Source of the DNA: Pseudomonas sp. StFLB209
Lineage (GTDB): Bacteria > Pseudomonadota > Gammaproteobacteria > Pseudomonadales > Pseudomonadaceae
Length of the DNA stretch: 64,000 nucleotides
Assembly (NCBI RefSeq): GCF_000829415.1
Contig: NZ_AP014637.1
Location: forward strand, 5,721,001 to 5,785,000
Reading direction: 5' to 3'
Every line of letters begins with the position of its first letter. Positions within the stretch are counted from its first letter, which is position 1. Positions 38,235 through 48,251 of this stretch are shown here, piece by piece. The notes beneath the pieces are model-generated. The model ran no database searches. It saw only the letters and a list, made by a program, of their open reading frames with translations, and was not told the DNA's origin. The translations under genes and the position numbers were made by a program.

Positions 38235-39572
38235 TTAGTGAGAGTGCTCGGCCGAGCCTTTGCCCAGCTCCGACTTCAAGACGAAACTGCCGGCAGCGGC
38301 GATCTGCGCACCGGCCTGCAAGCCACCGAGGACCTCCACATGGCCGTTGGCACGGCGCCCGGTCATTACCGGCTGGGCCTTGAAGCCCTCGGCATTGCGC
38401 AGGAACACCACGGTATTGTTTTCAACGGTCTGCAAGGCGGCCTCCGGCACGCTCAACGCCGCCTGACCGTCAGCCGTCGCCACCTCGATGTTGACCAGCA
38501 GTCCGGGGCGCCAGGCGCCTTGCGGGTTGGCCAGGGTCACCCGCACCTGGGCGGTGCGGCTCAGTTCACCGAGCAGGTTGCCGACATAACCGACCTTGCC
38601 CTGCACCTGGGCATTGAGGTCTGGCGCGGTGACCACCACCTCACGACCGATCATGACCTTGTCCAGGTCCTTGGCCGTGACACCAAACGTGGCCCAGACC
38701 CGCGACAGGTCCGACAACGTGAAGGCATTGCTGGCCTCGTTGACCACCTCACCGATGCTCAGGTGCTTCTCGACGATCATCGCGTCGAACGGGGCAACCA
38801 GTTCATAGCGGTTGCCGCCATCAGGGCTCAGCCCGGCACCGATGACCGAGAGTTTCTGACGGGCATTGGCGACATTGATCTGCGCCTCCTGATAGGCCTG
38901 ACGGGCCAGTTGGTAGTCCTGTTCGGCAGAGATCTTGTCCTGCCAGAGGGTCTTTTCCCGCTGTAATGTGCTGCCGGCGGTTTCCAGGCGGCGCTGGGCA
39001 GCGCTCAGCTCACTGCGTTGGTCTGCGATCTGCGGGCTGGAGATCACTGCCAGCACCTGGCCTTTTTTGACTTGCTGGCCCAATTCGACCATCACTCGCT
39101 CTACCACCCCGCTGACCCGCGGCACGATGTGCGCGGTGCGGTCCTCATCAAACCGGATCTCGCCGGGAAAGCTGGCCGACAGGTTCAGCGGCCGGGTTGT
39201 GGCGACCGCCAGCTCGATGCCGGCGGCGCGAATCTGCTCGGCGGATAACTCGACCTGCCCTTGCTCTTCTTCGTGGCCGTGCTCATCAGCGCCTTGCTCT
39301 GCATTGCCATGTTCATCGGCCCCATGCGCCTGTTCATCCTTGTGCCCGTCATCGTCCTTGTGTTCCTCTTGCCGGGCATGAGCCTGCCCGTCAGGTTTGG
39401 GGGCGTCGGCGTTGGCCGGCTCGGGATGGTCATGGTCGTGCGCTTCGTGGCCCGCTGGCGCCGCCTGAGCACTGGCCAGCACTGCACCGCGTTCGTCGTT
39501 CAGGGTCAGACTGCCGATGCCGCCCAGGGCGACCAGCGCCACCGCAATGGCCAGGCTGCGTTTGTTGTTCAT
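38235..39572 (-). CDS. czcB: CzcB-like membrane-fusion adaptor, His-rich N-terminus
   Basis: A 445-residue periplasmic adaptor linking CzcA and CzcC. After an N-terminal membrane anchor (SLAIAVALVALGGIGSL) comes a metal-binding-like stretch, residues about 38-105, crowded with His, Asp and Glu (HEAHDHDHPEP, HKDDDGHKDEQAHGADEHG). Then follow lipoyl/barrel-sandwich segments (RVSGVVERVMVELGQQVKKGQVLAVISSPQ), an alpha-hairpin (AQRRLETAGSTLQREKTLWQD) and beta-barrel domains; it ends GSAEHSH. The start at 39572 has AGGAG six bases upstream. The His-rich insert suggests zinc or cadmium buffering before efflux. Confidence 0.93.
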   Translation of the reverse strand: MNNKRSLAIAVALVALGGIGSLTLNDERGAVLASAQAAPAGHEAHDHDHPEPANADAPKPDGQAHARQEEHKDDDGHKDEQAHGADEHGNAEQGADEHGHEEEQGQVELSAEQIRAAGIELAVATTRPLNLSASFPGEIRFDEDRTAHIVPRVSGVVERVMVELGQQVKKGQVLAVISSPQIADQRSELSAAQRRLETAGSTLQREKTLWQDKISAEQDYQLARQAYQEAQINVANARQKLSVIGAGLSPDGGNRYELVAPFDAMIVEKHLSIGEVVNEASNAFTLSDLSRVWATFGVTAKDLDKVMIGREVVVTAPDLNAQVQGKVGYVGNLLGELSRTAQVRVTLANPQGAWRPGLLVNIEVATADGQAALSVPEAALQTVENNTVVFLRNAEGFKAQPVMTGRRANGHVEVLGGLQAGAQIAAAGSFVLKSELGKGSAEHSH

Positions 39573-39629
39573 GAAAGCTCCTGCAAGGTCATGGCCTGCA
39601 CTGCGCGCGCGGCGCAAGCCGGAATCGGA

Positions 39630-40865
39630 TCAGAGGGGGTTGGCGCCGTAGATGCGCTCGATGGCGGCGCGGGCCTCACTGCCGGCGGCCAGGGCTTGGA
39701 GGTAACGGCCACGGGCGTCGATCAGGGTGCGTTGGGCATCGAGCACGTCGATGAAGCCGAACTTGCCCATTTCAAAACCGCGGGTGGCCGTGTCCACGGC
39801 TTGCTGCGCGGCAGGCAGGATGATGCGGCTGAACGACTCCACTTCACTGCTGGCGGTGCTCCACTGCTCCAGGGCCGAACGGGTGCGGGTGCGCAGGTCC
39901 AGCTCGACGGCGTTGCGCAGATCGCGGGCCTGATCGGCGCGCCGGGATGCGGCCAGTACGTTGCCCTGGTTGCGATCGAACAGCGGCAACGGCATCGACA
40001 TGCCAACCACATTGACCCGCTCGCGGTCTTCACGGCTGTACTGGCTGCCGACACTGACGGTCAGGTTGGGAACCCGCTGGGCACGCGCCGAACCGAGCAT
40101 GGCTTCACGCTGCTGGATCTGCGCCTCGGCCAGGCGCAAGGCGGGGGCCTGCTCAAGCCGGTCGAACAATGCTGCCGCTGTCGGCGCCTGGCCGGGTGCC
40201 AGATCGGCGCTGTGCAGGCTGTCGAACTCACCCTCCTGCGTCCCGATAACCCTGGCCAGCTGGCGCAGGCTGTCGGCCTGGGCGGTGCGGGCCTTGCGCA
40301 GTTGCAGTTCGGTTTCGGCCAGTTGCACCTGGGCGCGGGTTGCCTCGACAGGCGACACTTGGCCGGCCCGTACCCGGCCGTCAGCCACCCGCAAACCACG
40401 CTCGGCCAGTTGCAGCGACTGGCCGGCCAGTTCGACGGCGGTGTGCGCCCGCGCCGCGGCATGGAAAGCCAGCAGCACATCGGCGCGCAGCTCCAGGCTG
40501 CGCCGCTCCAGTTCCAGGCGCGCCGCGTCCTGGCCGCGTTCGGCTACATCGATGCGCGCACCACGCTTGCCCCCCAGCTCCAGCGCCTGGCTGAGCATCA
40601 CCGTGGTGGTGCGGGTGTCGCGGCGGGTGTCTTCTGCCTCCCAGGACAGCTCGGGATTGGGCAACAGGCCAGCCTGACGCCGCTCGCCTTCGGCGATACC
40701 GATGTCCTGGCGGACTGCGGCAAGCTCCGGATTGCGCGCAAAGGCGGCATCGATTGCGGCCGCCAGGGTCAACGGCGCCGCATGCAGATGACTGGCCGGC
40801 AACAGCAGGGCACACAGCACCCCGGCGCGAATCATCAGTCGATATGGTTTACGATCCCCAGACAC
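39630..40865 (-). CDS. czcC: CzcC-like outer-membrane efflux channel (TolC family)
   Basis: A 411-residue outer-membrane factor of the TolC family. A signal-like N-terminus (RLMIRAGVLCALLLPASHLHA) precedes two OEP repeats (AIDAAFARNPELAAVRQDI, then RLAEAQIQQREAMLGSARAQRVPNLTVSVG). LPLFDRNQGNVLAA and GFEMGKFGFIDVLDAQRTLIDAR are CzcC-like landmarks. The start is a GTG at 40865 with GGGGGTG upstream; an internal ATG at 40835 lacks a site. First gene of the efflux operon, 213 bp from the divergent response-regulator gene. Confidence 0.92.
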   Translation of the reverse strand: MSGDRKPYRLMIRAGVLCALLLPASHLHAAPLTLAAAIDAAFARNPELAAVRQDIGIAEGERRQAGLLPNPELSWEAEDTRRDTRTTTVMLSQALELGGKRGARIDVAERGQDAARLELERRSLELRADVLLAFHAAARAHTAVELAGQSLQLAERGLRVADGRVRAGQVSPVEATRAQVQLAETELQLRKARTAQADSLRQLARVIGTQEGEFDSLHSADLAPGQAPTAAALFDRLEQAPALRLAEAQIQQREAMLGSARAQRVPNLTVSVGSQYSREDRERVNVVGMSMPLPLFDRNQGNVLAASRRADQARDLRNAVELDLRTRTRSALEQWSTASSEVESFSRIILPAAQQAVDTATRGFEMGKFGFIDVLDAQRTLIDARGRYLQALAAGSEARAAIERIYGANPL

Positions 40866-41078
40866 TTGACACCCCCGACGCAACACAAAAACAGCCCCGA
40901 AAGGGGCCGAAAAAGGAATGCGGGGGACTGTAGAAAAGCGGCGTTATCGACAAGATTGCCGGAAAATTACAATTCTGTTATCCGGCCGAAATAGCCAGCG
41001 ATCTGTATTACAGTGCGGCAGCTTTTTACCCTGCGCTGAGCTTCCCGGCTCAAGCCGGTCCTACGAGGAACCTATTCG

Positions 41079-41753
41079 ATGCGTATCCTGGTTGTCGACG
41101 ACGAACCCAAAACCGCTGAATACATGCATCAGGGCCTGACCGAAAGCGGTTACGTGGTGGACGTCGCCGGCACCGGCATCGATGGCCTGCATCTGGCGCG
41201 TACCCAGGATTACGAGCTGATCATCCTCGACGTCAACCTGCCGCAGCTCGAAGGCTGGGAAGTGCTGGCAGCGATTCGTGCCAGCAGCCATACCCGGGTG
41301 ATGATGGTCACCGCCCGCGGGCGCCTCGAAGACCGGGTCAAAGGCCTGGACATGGGCGCCGACGATTATCTGGTCAAGCCCTTCGAGTTTCCCGAGCTGC
41401 TCGCCCGGGTGCGGACCCTGCTGCGACGCAGCGATCAACCCGGCCTGCCCAGTGTATTGCGCATCGCCGATCTGGAACTGGACCATGGCCGGCACCGGGC
41501 ATTTCGCGGCAACCGACGCATTGACCTGACCACCAAGGAATTCGCCCTGCTGCACCTGCTGATGCGCCACAGCGGCGAAGTGTTGTCGCGCACGCGGATC
41601 ATCTCTCAGGTCTGGGACATGAATTTCGACTGCGACACCAACGTCGTGGAAGTCTCGATCCGCCGCCTGCGGGCCAAGATCGACGACCCCTTTGACTGCA
41701 AGCTGATCCACACCCTGCGCGGCGTGGGTTATGTGCTGGAAGCCCGGCAATGA
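41079..41753 (+). CDS. czcR: Heavy-metal response regulator (CzcR/CopR-like, OmpR family)
   Basis: A 224-residue two-component regulator. The receiver domain has the phospho-acceptor D51 ([17 protein letters not shown]) and conserved K in [11 protein letters not shown]. The C-terminal OmpR-type winged helix ends [27 protein letters not shown]. Length and the [10 protein letters not shown] block match the heavy-metal RR group. Divergent from czcCBA, which it presumably activates, and overlaps the sensor gene by ATGA. Confidence 0.93.
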   Translation: MRILVVDDEPKTAEYMHQGLTESGYVVDVAGTGIDGLHLARTQDYELIILDVNLPQLEGWEVLAAIRASSHTRVMMVTARGRLEDRVKGLDMGADDYLVKPFEFPELLARVRTLLRRSDQPGLPSVLRIADLELDHGRHRAFRGNRRIDLTTKEFALLHLLMRHSGEVLSRTRIISQVWDMNFDCDTNVVEVSIRRLRAKIDDPFDCKLIHTLRGVGYVLEARQ

Positions 41754-43210
41754 CCCTGGCACGCCCCACCATGCGGCTTTCCATGCGCCTGGGTCTGACC
41801 GTCAGCGCCCTGTGTGCGTTGCTGGTGCTGGGCATGGCGACGTTTTCCTGCCTGACCATTTCCCGGCAACTGGACATTCGTGCGCAGAACGAACTGACCG
41901 ACAAGCTGCGCCAGATCCGGCACAGCCTGACCGAGAGTTCCTGGTCGGGCAATGACCGATCGCTGAACTCGCACAACCTGCGCGACCAGATTGTCGGCCA
42001 TGACAATTTCACCCTGACCGTGCTCGACGCCAGCGTACCGCGTCGGCGCCTGCTGGTGATCGGCAAGGATGAAGGTGCGCCGCTACCGGAGTCGTTGTTC
42101 AATGACCAGGCGCAGGATTTTCAAGCGTTGCGCAGCGACACCGGCCATGGGCTGCTGGTCGCCGCCAGCCCGATGCAGTTGCGCAGCGGCCAGCAGGTGC
42201 TGGCCGTGCTGACACTGGACCGTAAGGATGACGACGAACTGCTGCGCGCCTACGTGCAATCGACCCTGATCGCCTTGCCAGTGATATTTTTGCTGGTCGG
42301 CGGGGGTGCCTGGTGGGTGGTGCGCCGCTCGCTGCGCCCGCTCAAGGCCTTTGGCAAAGTCGCTGCCCAGGTCTCGGCACGCGACCTGTCGCAGCGCCTG
42401 ACCAGCAGCGGCTTACCTGATGAGCTTCAGGGGCTGGCCCGGGCGATCAACGTAATGCTCCAGCGTCTGGATGACGACATCAGCCAGCTGGCGCAGTTTT
42501 CCGACGACTTGGCTCACGAACTGCGCTCGCCGATCAATAATCTGATGGGCAAGGCGCAAGTCACGCTGTCTCGCGAACGTCCTGCAGAAGACTACAAACA
42601 GGCGCTGGAGTCATGCACCGAAGAACTCGAACGCCTGTCGCGCATGGTCAGCCAGATGCTGTTTCTGGCCAGCATCAACCAACCCGTTGCAGCGCTGGCA
42701 ACTGACCCGGTCAACCTGCGCGAAGAAGCCGACAAAGTCGTCGAGCTGTTCGAGCTGACCGCCGAAGAACGCGACATCAAGCTGCAGGTCAACGGCACTG
42801 CCTGTACTCGGGGCGACCGGCTGATGATCCAGCGGGCAATCTCCAACCTGCTGTCCAACGCTATCCGCCATGCGCCGCCAGGAACCCGGGTAACGTTGCT
42901 GTTGTCGGTGCACAGCGAACAGGCCAGCCTCGCCATCAGTAACGCCGGTGAAGGGATTGCCGCCGAACACCTGCCACGCTTGTTCGACCGTTTCTACCGG
43001 GTTCACGCCAGCCGCGCCCGCCACCAGGGCGGTACCGGCCTGGGGCTGGCCATCGTGCGCTCGATCATGCAGATCCACGAAGGTGAGGTGACGGTGACCA
43101 GTGAACCGGGCGGCCTGACCACCTTCAGCCTGATTTTCCCCCATGGCGCTGCGCGCCTGAATTCAACGACCACCACGGGCAAGACTTATGCAATTGGCGA
43201 ACCTGACTAA
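41750..43210 (+). CDS. czcS: Heavy-metal sensor histidine kinase (CzcS/CopS-like)
   Basis: A 486-residue membrane kinase. TM1 ([21 protein letters not shown]), a periplasmic sensor of about 125 residues, TM2 near 171-187, HAMP ([17 protein letters not shown]), dimerisation/phosphorylation box [16 protein letters not shown] with H256, then N-box ([10 protein letters not shown]) and [12 protein letters not shown]. The periplasmic loop has no Cys/His cluster, so the metal site cannot be read directly. Its start overlaps czcR, and its end overlaps the next gene by 23 bp. Confidence 0.93.
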   Translation: MTLARPTMRLSMRLGLTVSALCALLVLGMATFSCLTISRQLDIRAQNELTDKLRQIRHSLTESSWSGNDRSLNSHNLRDQIVGHDNFTLTVLDASVPRRRLLVIGKDEGAPLPESLFNDQAQDFQALRSDTGHGLLVAASPMQLRSGQQVLAVLTLDRKDDDELLRAYVQSTLIALPVIFLLVGGGAWWVVRRSLRPLKAFGKVAAQVSARDLSQRLTSSGLPDELQGLARAINVMLQRLDDDISQLAQFSDDLAHELRSPINNLMGKAQVTLSRERPAEDYKQALESCTEELERLSRMVSQMLFLASINQPVAALATDPVNLREEADKVVELFELTAEERDIKLQVNGTACTRGDRLMIQRAISNLLSNAIRHAPPGTRVTLLLSVHSEQASLAISNAGEGIAAEHLPRLFDRFYRVHASRARHQGGTGLGLAIVRSIMQIHEGEVTVTSEPGGLTTFSLIFPHGAARLNSTTTTGKTYAIGEPD

Positions 43211-43646
43211 ACCGCTGCGCACCCTGCTGCTGACCACCTTCGCCGCCAGCGCGGCCCTGGCTCAGGCTGCACCGACCATCGACGTGCATCGCGACGCCAA
43301 CTGCGGCTGCTGCAAACAATGGATCAAGCACCTGCAAGACAACGGTTTTAGCGTCAATGATCACGTCGAAACCGATATGGCGGCCGTCAAACAACGCCTC
43401 GGGGTCCCCCACGGGCTGGGCTCGTGCCATACTGGTGTGATCGACGGCAAATTCGTCGAAGGCCATGTACCGGCCACACAGATCATCGACCTGAACAAAC
43501 GCCCGGAACTGCTCGGCATCGCCGTACCGGGCATGCCCATCGGTTCGCCGGGCATGGAACACGGCGACCGCCAGGACGCCTATCAGGTGATCGGGGTTAC
43601 GGCGTCAGGTGAGCGGCCGGTGGTGGCAGAGTATCCGGGGCGCTGA
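43188..43646 (+). CDS. DUF411 metal-binding protein, exported
   Basis: A 152-residue periplasmic protein. A signal sequence (TLLLTTFAASAALAQA) is followed by the DUF411 core: DANCGCCKQWIKHL, CHTGVIDGKFVEGHVPA and the Met-rich AVPGMPIGSPGME. CGCC and MPxGSPGME are the likely copper (or other soft metal) ligands. The family commonly accompanies Cu/Ag and Czc efflux systems. Starts inside the 3' end of czcS, so it is co-transcribed with the two-component pair. A proposed periplasmic metallochaperone; function not proven for the family. Confidence 0.9.
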   Translation: MQLANLTKPLRTLLLTTFAASAALAQAAPTIDVHRDANCGCCKQWIKHLQDNGFSVNDHVETDMAAVKQRLGVPHGLGSCHTGVIDGKFVEGHVPATQIIDLNKRPELLGIAVPGMPIGSPGMEHGDRQDAYQVIGVTASGERPVVAEYPGR

Positions 43647-43651
43647 CCCCT

Positions 43652-43801
43652 TCAACCGAAGTGCAGGCGCAGATCGTTGAGCGCCGCCAGACTCGCCGCT
43701 GCCAGCAACAGCCCTGCGAACGCCAGCGTCGCTTTGCCGGCGAGTCTGAACCAGCCATACCTGCCATTTTCCTTCAGGCAGCTACAGTGGCTGCCCCTCA
43801 T
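43652..43801 (-). CDS. Possible small single-helix membrane protein
   Basis: A 49-codon frame (MRGSHCSCLKENGRYG...) with one hydrophobic helix (ATLAFAGLLLAAASLAAL) near the C-terminus. No ribosome-binding site is visible at 43801 or at the upstream in-frame ATG (43840). Not recognised; may be chance. Confidence 0.25.
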   Translation of the reverse strand: MRGSHCSCLKENGRYGWFRLAGKATLAFAGLLLAAASLAALNDLRLHFG

Positions 43802-43917
43802 GCCACAACCATTTCTGGGCGGGTCAGCCCGACCGGGCACTACCGCTTTACCGTTGCCACTCGGGGCTACAGTCTGTCCAGCGCCCCGCTTCTACCAACG
43901 GACCGCGGAGATGCAGG

Positions 43918-44457
43918 ATGGCCAAGCTGTTCCAGCTCACAGCCGATATCAGACCGAAAACCCTTAAAAGGACCAACCAGAACTTCGTGACTCAACAGGT
44001 GTTGACCGAGATCGGCAAGAAGCACGGTGTGCTCAATACCCAGGTCCTGCAACAGAAGCAACTGGGCAAGAGCTTTGCGATGTTCGATGTAAAGTCGATC
44101 ACCCATGTCGAACTGGGGCTGGTCAGCAAGAATCTCTACGCTCTTGGCCTGATCGACAAGGTCACTGCCAACCTGATGCTGACCGCAGGCACCAGTCTGG
44201 ACGCGTACGGTAACCAGACCGCACCGGATGTGAAGATCAACGCGCTGGATTACTTCGCGGCGCGGATCGACAGCCTCAAAAAGGCCGGCAAGCAGGGCAA
44301 TGACTATGCCTTTCATGTGGTGCCCGATTACATCGCCACGGTCCATGCCCTGCTCAATCTCGAAGACTTTGCCCGACAACAGCCGGGTGCAGCCAGTGAA
44401 CCCCCGAAGAGGAAGTCGTCTTCACGCGGCTGGAACGGCTTCAGCGCAAAGGCGTGA
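43918..44457 (+). CDS. Protein of unknown function, Lys-rich, soluble
   Basis: A 179-residue cytoplasmic-looking protein with no signal, membrane segment or motif I recognise. It begins MAKLFQLTADIRPKTLKRT and has a basic, Ser-rich tail (EPPKRKSSSRGWNGFSAKA) like a disordered or nucleic-acid-contacting end. The middle is predicted alpha-helical (LGLVSKNLYALGLIDKVTANLMLTAG). GGAG lies seven bases upstream of the ATG, supporting translation. Convergent with an MFS transporter gene whose stop is two bases from its own. No functional context. Confidence 0.6.
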   Translation: MAKLFQLTADIRPKTLKRTNQNFVTQQVLTEIGKKHGVLNTQVLQQKQLGKSFAMFDVKSITHVELGLVSKNLYALGLIDKVTANLMLTAGTSLDAYGNQTAPDVKINALDYFAARIDSLKKAGKQGNDYAFHVVPDYIATVHALLNLEDFARQQPGAASEPPKRKSSSRGWNGFSAKA

Positions 44458-44458
44458 G

Positions 44459-45940
44459 TCAGTCACCAGCCTGCGACAAGGGCCGCGCCACCTGCTCCAG
44501 CGACTTGCGCTCTGCCGCCACCCCCCAGATCGCCTGGACCAGCGCGGCCATGATCATCAGACCGGCGCCGATCAGGTAGCCGACCAGCACATGGCTGCGC
44601 TCGCCCGTCTCGATCAGGGCGCCGAACAGGGTCGGGCCGCTGATGCCGCCCAGCCCGGTGCCGAAGGCGTAGAACACGGCAATCGCCAGGGCGCGGATTT
44701 CCAGCGGGAAGGTTTCTGCCACGGTGAGGTAGGCCGAACTGGCGGCTGCTGAGGCAAAGAAGAAGATCACCATCCAGGCAATGGTCTGTTCGATCACATC
44801 CAGGGCGCCCTGCTCGAACAGGTAACCGCTGACAGCCAGCAAGGCACCGGAAATGAAATAGGTGGCGCTGATCATGATCCGCCGCCCCAGCACGTCGAAC
44901 AACCGGCCCAGCAGCAGCGGGCCGCAGAAATTGCCCAGTGCAAACGGCAGCACGTACCAGCCGACCTGCGCCGAGGGTACCTGGTAAAAACCGGTGAGCA
45001 CCAGCGCGTAAGTGAAGAAGATCGCGTTGTAGAAGAACGCCTGGGCGGTAAGCAGACTCATCCCCACTACCGCTCGTACGCGGTGTACCACAAACAGGCT
45101 ACGGAACACTTCCTTGAGTGGCGTATGGTCACGCGCCCGCAGGCGCAGCGGCTTGCCCTGCGGCGGCGGCAAAGCGATGCCGCGCTCGTGGTAACGGCGT
45201 TCAATGGTCTCGACAATGCGCCGCGCGGCTTCGGGCTGATTATGAATCAACAGCCAGCGCGGGCTTTCCGGAATCCACAGGCGCATGAACACAATCAACA
45301 GCCCCAGTATCGTGCCGATCCCGAAACACAGCCGCCAGCCAGTTTCGCTGCCGACAAAATCAGGGTCGAGCAACACGATCGAACCTGCCGCGCCCAGTGC
45401 TGCGCCAATCCAGAAGGTGCCGTTGATGGTCAGGTCGACCCAGCCGCGAAAGCGCGCCGGCGTGAATTCCTGAATGGTCGAATTGATGGCCGTGTATTCA
45501 CCGCCGATCCCTGCGCCGGTCAGAAAGCGAAACAACAGAAAGCTCCACAAATTCCAGGCAAATGCCGTGGCTGCGGTGGCGCCGATGTACACAAACAGGG
45601 TGATGAAGAACAGCTTGCGCCGACCCAGACGGTCGGTGAGCCAGCCAAAAAACAACGCCCCAAGCACCGCACCGGCAATGTACACCGCACCCGCCAGGCC
45701 AATGTCAGCGTTGCTCATTTGCAGCACGGGGCTGTCTTTCAGGGCGCCGGCCACCGAGCCGGCCAGCGTCACCTCCAGCCCATCGAGCAGCCAGGTGATA
45801 CCCAGCGCCAGCACCAGCAAGCTATGAAAACGGCTCCAGGGCAAACGGTCCAGGCGCGCCGGCAGGTCCGTCTCGTAGATTAGCGCCTGATTGTGTTCAG
45901 ACACTCCAGCGCTGCCCTGCCCGTTGGTTCCCTGGCTCAT
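44459..45940 (-). CDS. MFS transporter, sugar/organic acid-like
   Basis: A 493-residue 12-helix major facilitator. The family motifs GWLTDRLGRRKLF after TM2 and PESPRWLLIHNQPEAARRIVE after TM6 place it in the metabolite:H+ symporter/sugar porter branch. GIGGEYTAINSTIQEFTPARFRGW (TM4-TM5) is typical of the inositol/shikimate-like group. The N-terminal 40 residues are hydrophilic. AAGGAG lies eight bases before the ATG. It is adjacent to, and in line with, the hybrid kinase gene upstream on the same strand. Substrate unknown. Confidence 0.85.
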   Translation of the reverse strand: MSQGTNGQGSAGVSEHNQALIYETDLPARLDRLPWSRFHSLLVLALGITWLLDGLEVTLAGSVAGALKDSPVLQMSNADIGLAGAVYIAGAVLGALFFGWLTDRLGRRKLFFITLFVYIGATAATAFAWNLWSFLLFRFLTGAGIGGEYTAINSTIQEFTPARFRGWVDLTINGTFWIGAALGAAGSIVLLDPDFVGSETGWRLCFGIGTILGLLIVFMRLWIPESPRWLLIHNQPEAARRIVETIERRYHERGIALPPPQGKPLRLRARDHTPLKEVFRSLFVVHRVRAVVGMSLLTAQAFFYNAIFFTYALVLTGFYQVPSAQVGWYVLPFALGNFCGPLLLGRLFDVLGRRIMISATYFISGALLAVSGYLFEQGALDVIEQTIAWMVIFFFASAAASSAYLTVAETFPLEIRALAIAVFYAFGTGLGGISGPTLFGALIETGERSHVLVGYLIGAGLMIMAALVQAIWGVAAERKSLEQVARPLSQAGD

Positions 45941-46006
45941 CGAGTAACTCCTTGGCGATCGACCTCCACCTGTGATTCACAACCCTTGGCAGGGTTCAGC
46001 AAAGGT

Positions 46007-48031
46007 TCAGCGGCTGCGCTCAAGCATCTGTGCGACGCGGCTCGCCAGCAGGTCGAGGCTGAAGGGTTTGCTCAACAGTTGCATGTGCAGGCCGAGAAAA
46101 TCGCCCCGATTGATCGCGCTTTCGGCGTAACCGGTGAGAAACAGCACGGGCAATCGGGCATGCAACTGCTGGATGATTTCCGCCAGTTGCCGGCCATTCA
46201 TGCCCGGCAGGCCAACGTCAGTGATCAGCAGGTCCAGCGCCGTCATGCTGTCGAGCAGGCGCAAGGCCTCCTCAGCATGCTGCGCGGCCACCACCTGATA
46301 ACCCAGCTCCTGCAAAACTTCCTGATTGATCAGGCGCACCGAGTCGTCGTCTTCGACCAGCAGAATGGTCTGGCCATGGCCAGGCACCGCCACGCTGCTC
46401 AGTACCTCGCTTTGCGGTTCATGATTGGGGCATTGCGGCAGACTTATCGTTACCCGGGTGCCCTGGCCCTCGTGACTGTCGATGACCAGCCGACCACGGC
46501 TCTGGGTGGCGAAGCCGTAGACCATCGACAGCCCCAGCCCGGTGCCCTGGCCGATGGGTTTGGTGGTGAAAAACGGCTCCAGTACCTTGTCGAGCAAGCG
46601 CTTGGGAATGCCCACGCCGGTGTCGCTTATTTCAATGTGCGCCTCACCCTCGGACAGGTGGGTCGCAATGCTCAACAGGCCACCGTGGGGCATCGCATCG
46701 CGGGCGTTGATCACCAGGTTGAGCACGGCATTTTCCAGTTGGTTGGCATCGGCCAGCACCCAGGGATCTTCGCTGCACAACTGGAAATCGACCCGTGTCT
46801 GCTCGGTCAGCATGCCTTGCAGCAATTGCCGCAGGGCGATGATCAGGGCATTGACCTGCAGGGGTTTGGCATCCAGCGATTGCCGCCTGGAGAACGCCAG
46901 CAGCCGCTGGGTCAGGGAGGCTGCACGCTGCGCAGAGTCGTAGGCGGCGTCCATGAAGCGCTCGACGCCGTCAATCCGGCCCTTGCCCAGCCGTAGACGA
47001 ATCAGGTCCAGGGCGCTGATGACCCCGGTGAGCATGTTGTTGAAGTCGTGGGCGATACCGCCAGTCAACTGGCCGACCGCTTCCATTTTCAGCGACTGGC
47101 GCAGTTGCTCTTCGGCCTTGGCGCGCTCGCCGCTCTCGGCCTTGAGTTGCTCGATGGCGTTGTTGAGCGCCACCGTGCGGGCCTGCACCTGGATTTCCAG
47201 TTCATCGTTAAAGCGCCGCAGGGCCAGTTCGGCCTGCTTTTGCGCGTTGATATCGACAATCACCGAGGCCGCACCGATGATCTGCCGCGCCTCGCCATAC
47301 AGCGGAATGGCGCTGACCCGCATCCACGATTCGCTGCCATCTTCCAGGGTGTGACGAAAATCGATGCCGTTGACCGGCACGCCGCGCAGGGCCTGGGCGC
47401 CAGGGAACATATGCGGCTCGATACGTCGGCCGGCGGCGTCGAAACCCAGCCAACGCACGGCGTTTTTCGCCGAACGTGACGGGATAACGTCATCAGGTAC
47501 ATAGCGATGATACAACGGGTTGCGGATCAGGCTCTGGCCTTGCGCGTCCATGAAACAGACCCCGACCGGGATGTTCTCCAGCAGCGTATGCAGGCGCCCA
47601 CGCTCACCGGCCAGCTCTGCCAGGCGATCACGCATCTGGTATTGCCGCTCGCGGCCACGCCAGGCGGCGGCCACTACGCTGCGTAGGGTCATCAGGCTCA
47701 GCGGACGCTCGATCACCATCGCATTGGCGATCCAGACCGGCAGATCAAGCGGCGTGGCCGATTTACCGGCCGAGAGCAGGATGACCGGAATTTCCGACCA
47801 GTCAGGCTGGCCGGTCAGAGCCGCCGCGAGGGCTGTCACATCACCATGTAGCACCTGTTCGCCGAGCAACAGCAAACCGGTCCCGACACCGATTCGCGCG
47901 GCCGTCGCAGCGGCACTGTCGTGCAGCTCCAGCTCATAACGCTCGGCAAACAGCGTGCGCAGGTCGGCTGCCTCGACCGGGTCCGGGGCACAGATCAACA
48001 GGCGCGTAGCCTGTCCGGTTTCACAGACCAA
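46007..48031 (-). CDS. PAS-containing hybrid histidine kinase
   Basis: About 674 residues, soluble. A degenerate N-terminal receiver-like module is at 8-120, then a coiled segment, a PAS domain (145-265; [22 protein letters not shown]), a second coiled coil, HisKA with [16 protein letters not shown] (H328), HATPase ([32 protein letters not shown]) and a C-terminal receiver ([31 protein letters not shown]). Such kinases are usually cytosolic sensors. The start is taken as TTG at 48031 because GGAGG lies nine bases upstream; ATG 48061 has no site. The sensed signal is unknown. Divergent from the Fus-like receptor gene. Confidence 0.88.
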   Translation of the reverse strand: MVCETGQATRLLICAPDPVEAADLRTLFAERYELELHDSAAATAARIGVGTGLLLLGEQVLHGDVTALAAALTGQPDWSEIPVILLSAGKSATPLDLPVWIANAMVIERPLSLMTLRSVVAAAWRGRERQYQMRDRLAELAGERGRLHTLLENIPVGVCFMDAQGQSLIRNPLYHRYVPDDVIPSRSAKNAVRWLGFDAAGRRIEPHMFPGAQALRGVPVNGIDFRHTLEDGSESWMRVSAIPLYGEARQIIGAASVIVDINAQKQAELALRRFNDELEIQVQARTVALNNAIEQLKAESGERAKAEEQLRQSLKMEAVGQLTGGIAHDFNNMLTGVISALDLIRLRLGKGRIDGVERFMDAAYDSAQRAASLTQRLLAFSRRQSLDAKPLQVNALIIALRQLLQGMLTEQTRVDFQLCSEDPWVLADANQLENAVLNLVINARDAMPHGGLLSIATHLSEGEAHIEISDTGVGIPKRLLDKVLEPFFTTKPIGQGTGLGLSMVYGFATQSRGRLVIDSHEGQGTRVTISLPQCPNHEPQSEVLSSVAVPGHGQTILLVEDDDSVRLINQEVLQELGYQVVAAQHAEEALRLLDSMTALDLLITDVGLPGMNGRQLAEIIQQLHARLPVLFLTGYAESAINRGDFLGLHMQLLSKPFSLDLLASRVAQMLERSR

Positions 48032-48128
48032 GCGAGAGGTCCTCCATGCACTGCACCTCAAAAATCAATGATGCCGCCCTTTCGACTGGCTATTCGATCA
48101 GGAAAAAACCGATTGGTTGAACGCGTAA

Positions 48129-48142
48129 TGAAAATATTTTCA
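48129..48142. promoter_or_regulatory. Perfect 14-bp palindrome in the receptor promoter region
   Basis: TGAAAATATTTTCA, 110 bp before the receptor start. It has the TGAnAAT...ATTnTCA arms of a Fur site but lacks the central base. It could be a Fur-related site or an unrelated operator. Confidence 0.4.
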
Positions 48143-48194
48143 GTTTTTTCTGAAAATTCTTTTCGCTGCGCCGTCCTTTGCCTCGCAGTAACGA

Positions 48195-48209
48195 CGAGAT
48201 CAATTCTCA
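48195..48209. promoter_or_regulatory. Putative Fur box upstream of the TonB receptor
   Basis: CGAGATCAATTCTCA: the right arm ATTCTCA is a perfect Fur half-site, and the left arm matches at most positions of TGAGAAT. It lies 43 bp before the receptor ATG. Predicted from consensus only. Confidence 0.55.
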
Positions 48210-48251
48210 TTCAGAAAAAACAAGGCTCTCCGGAGCCTGTGGGGACATCGG

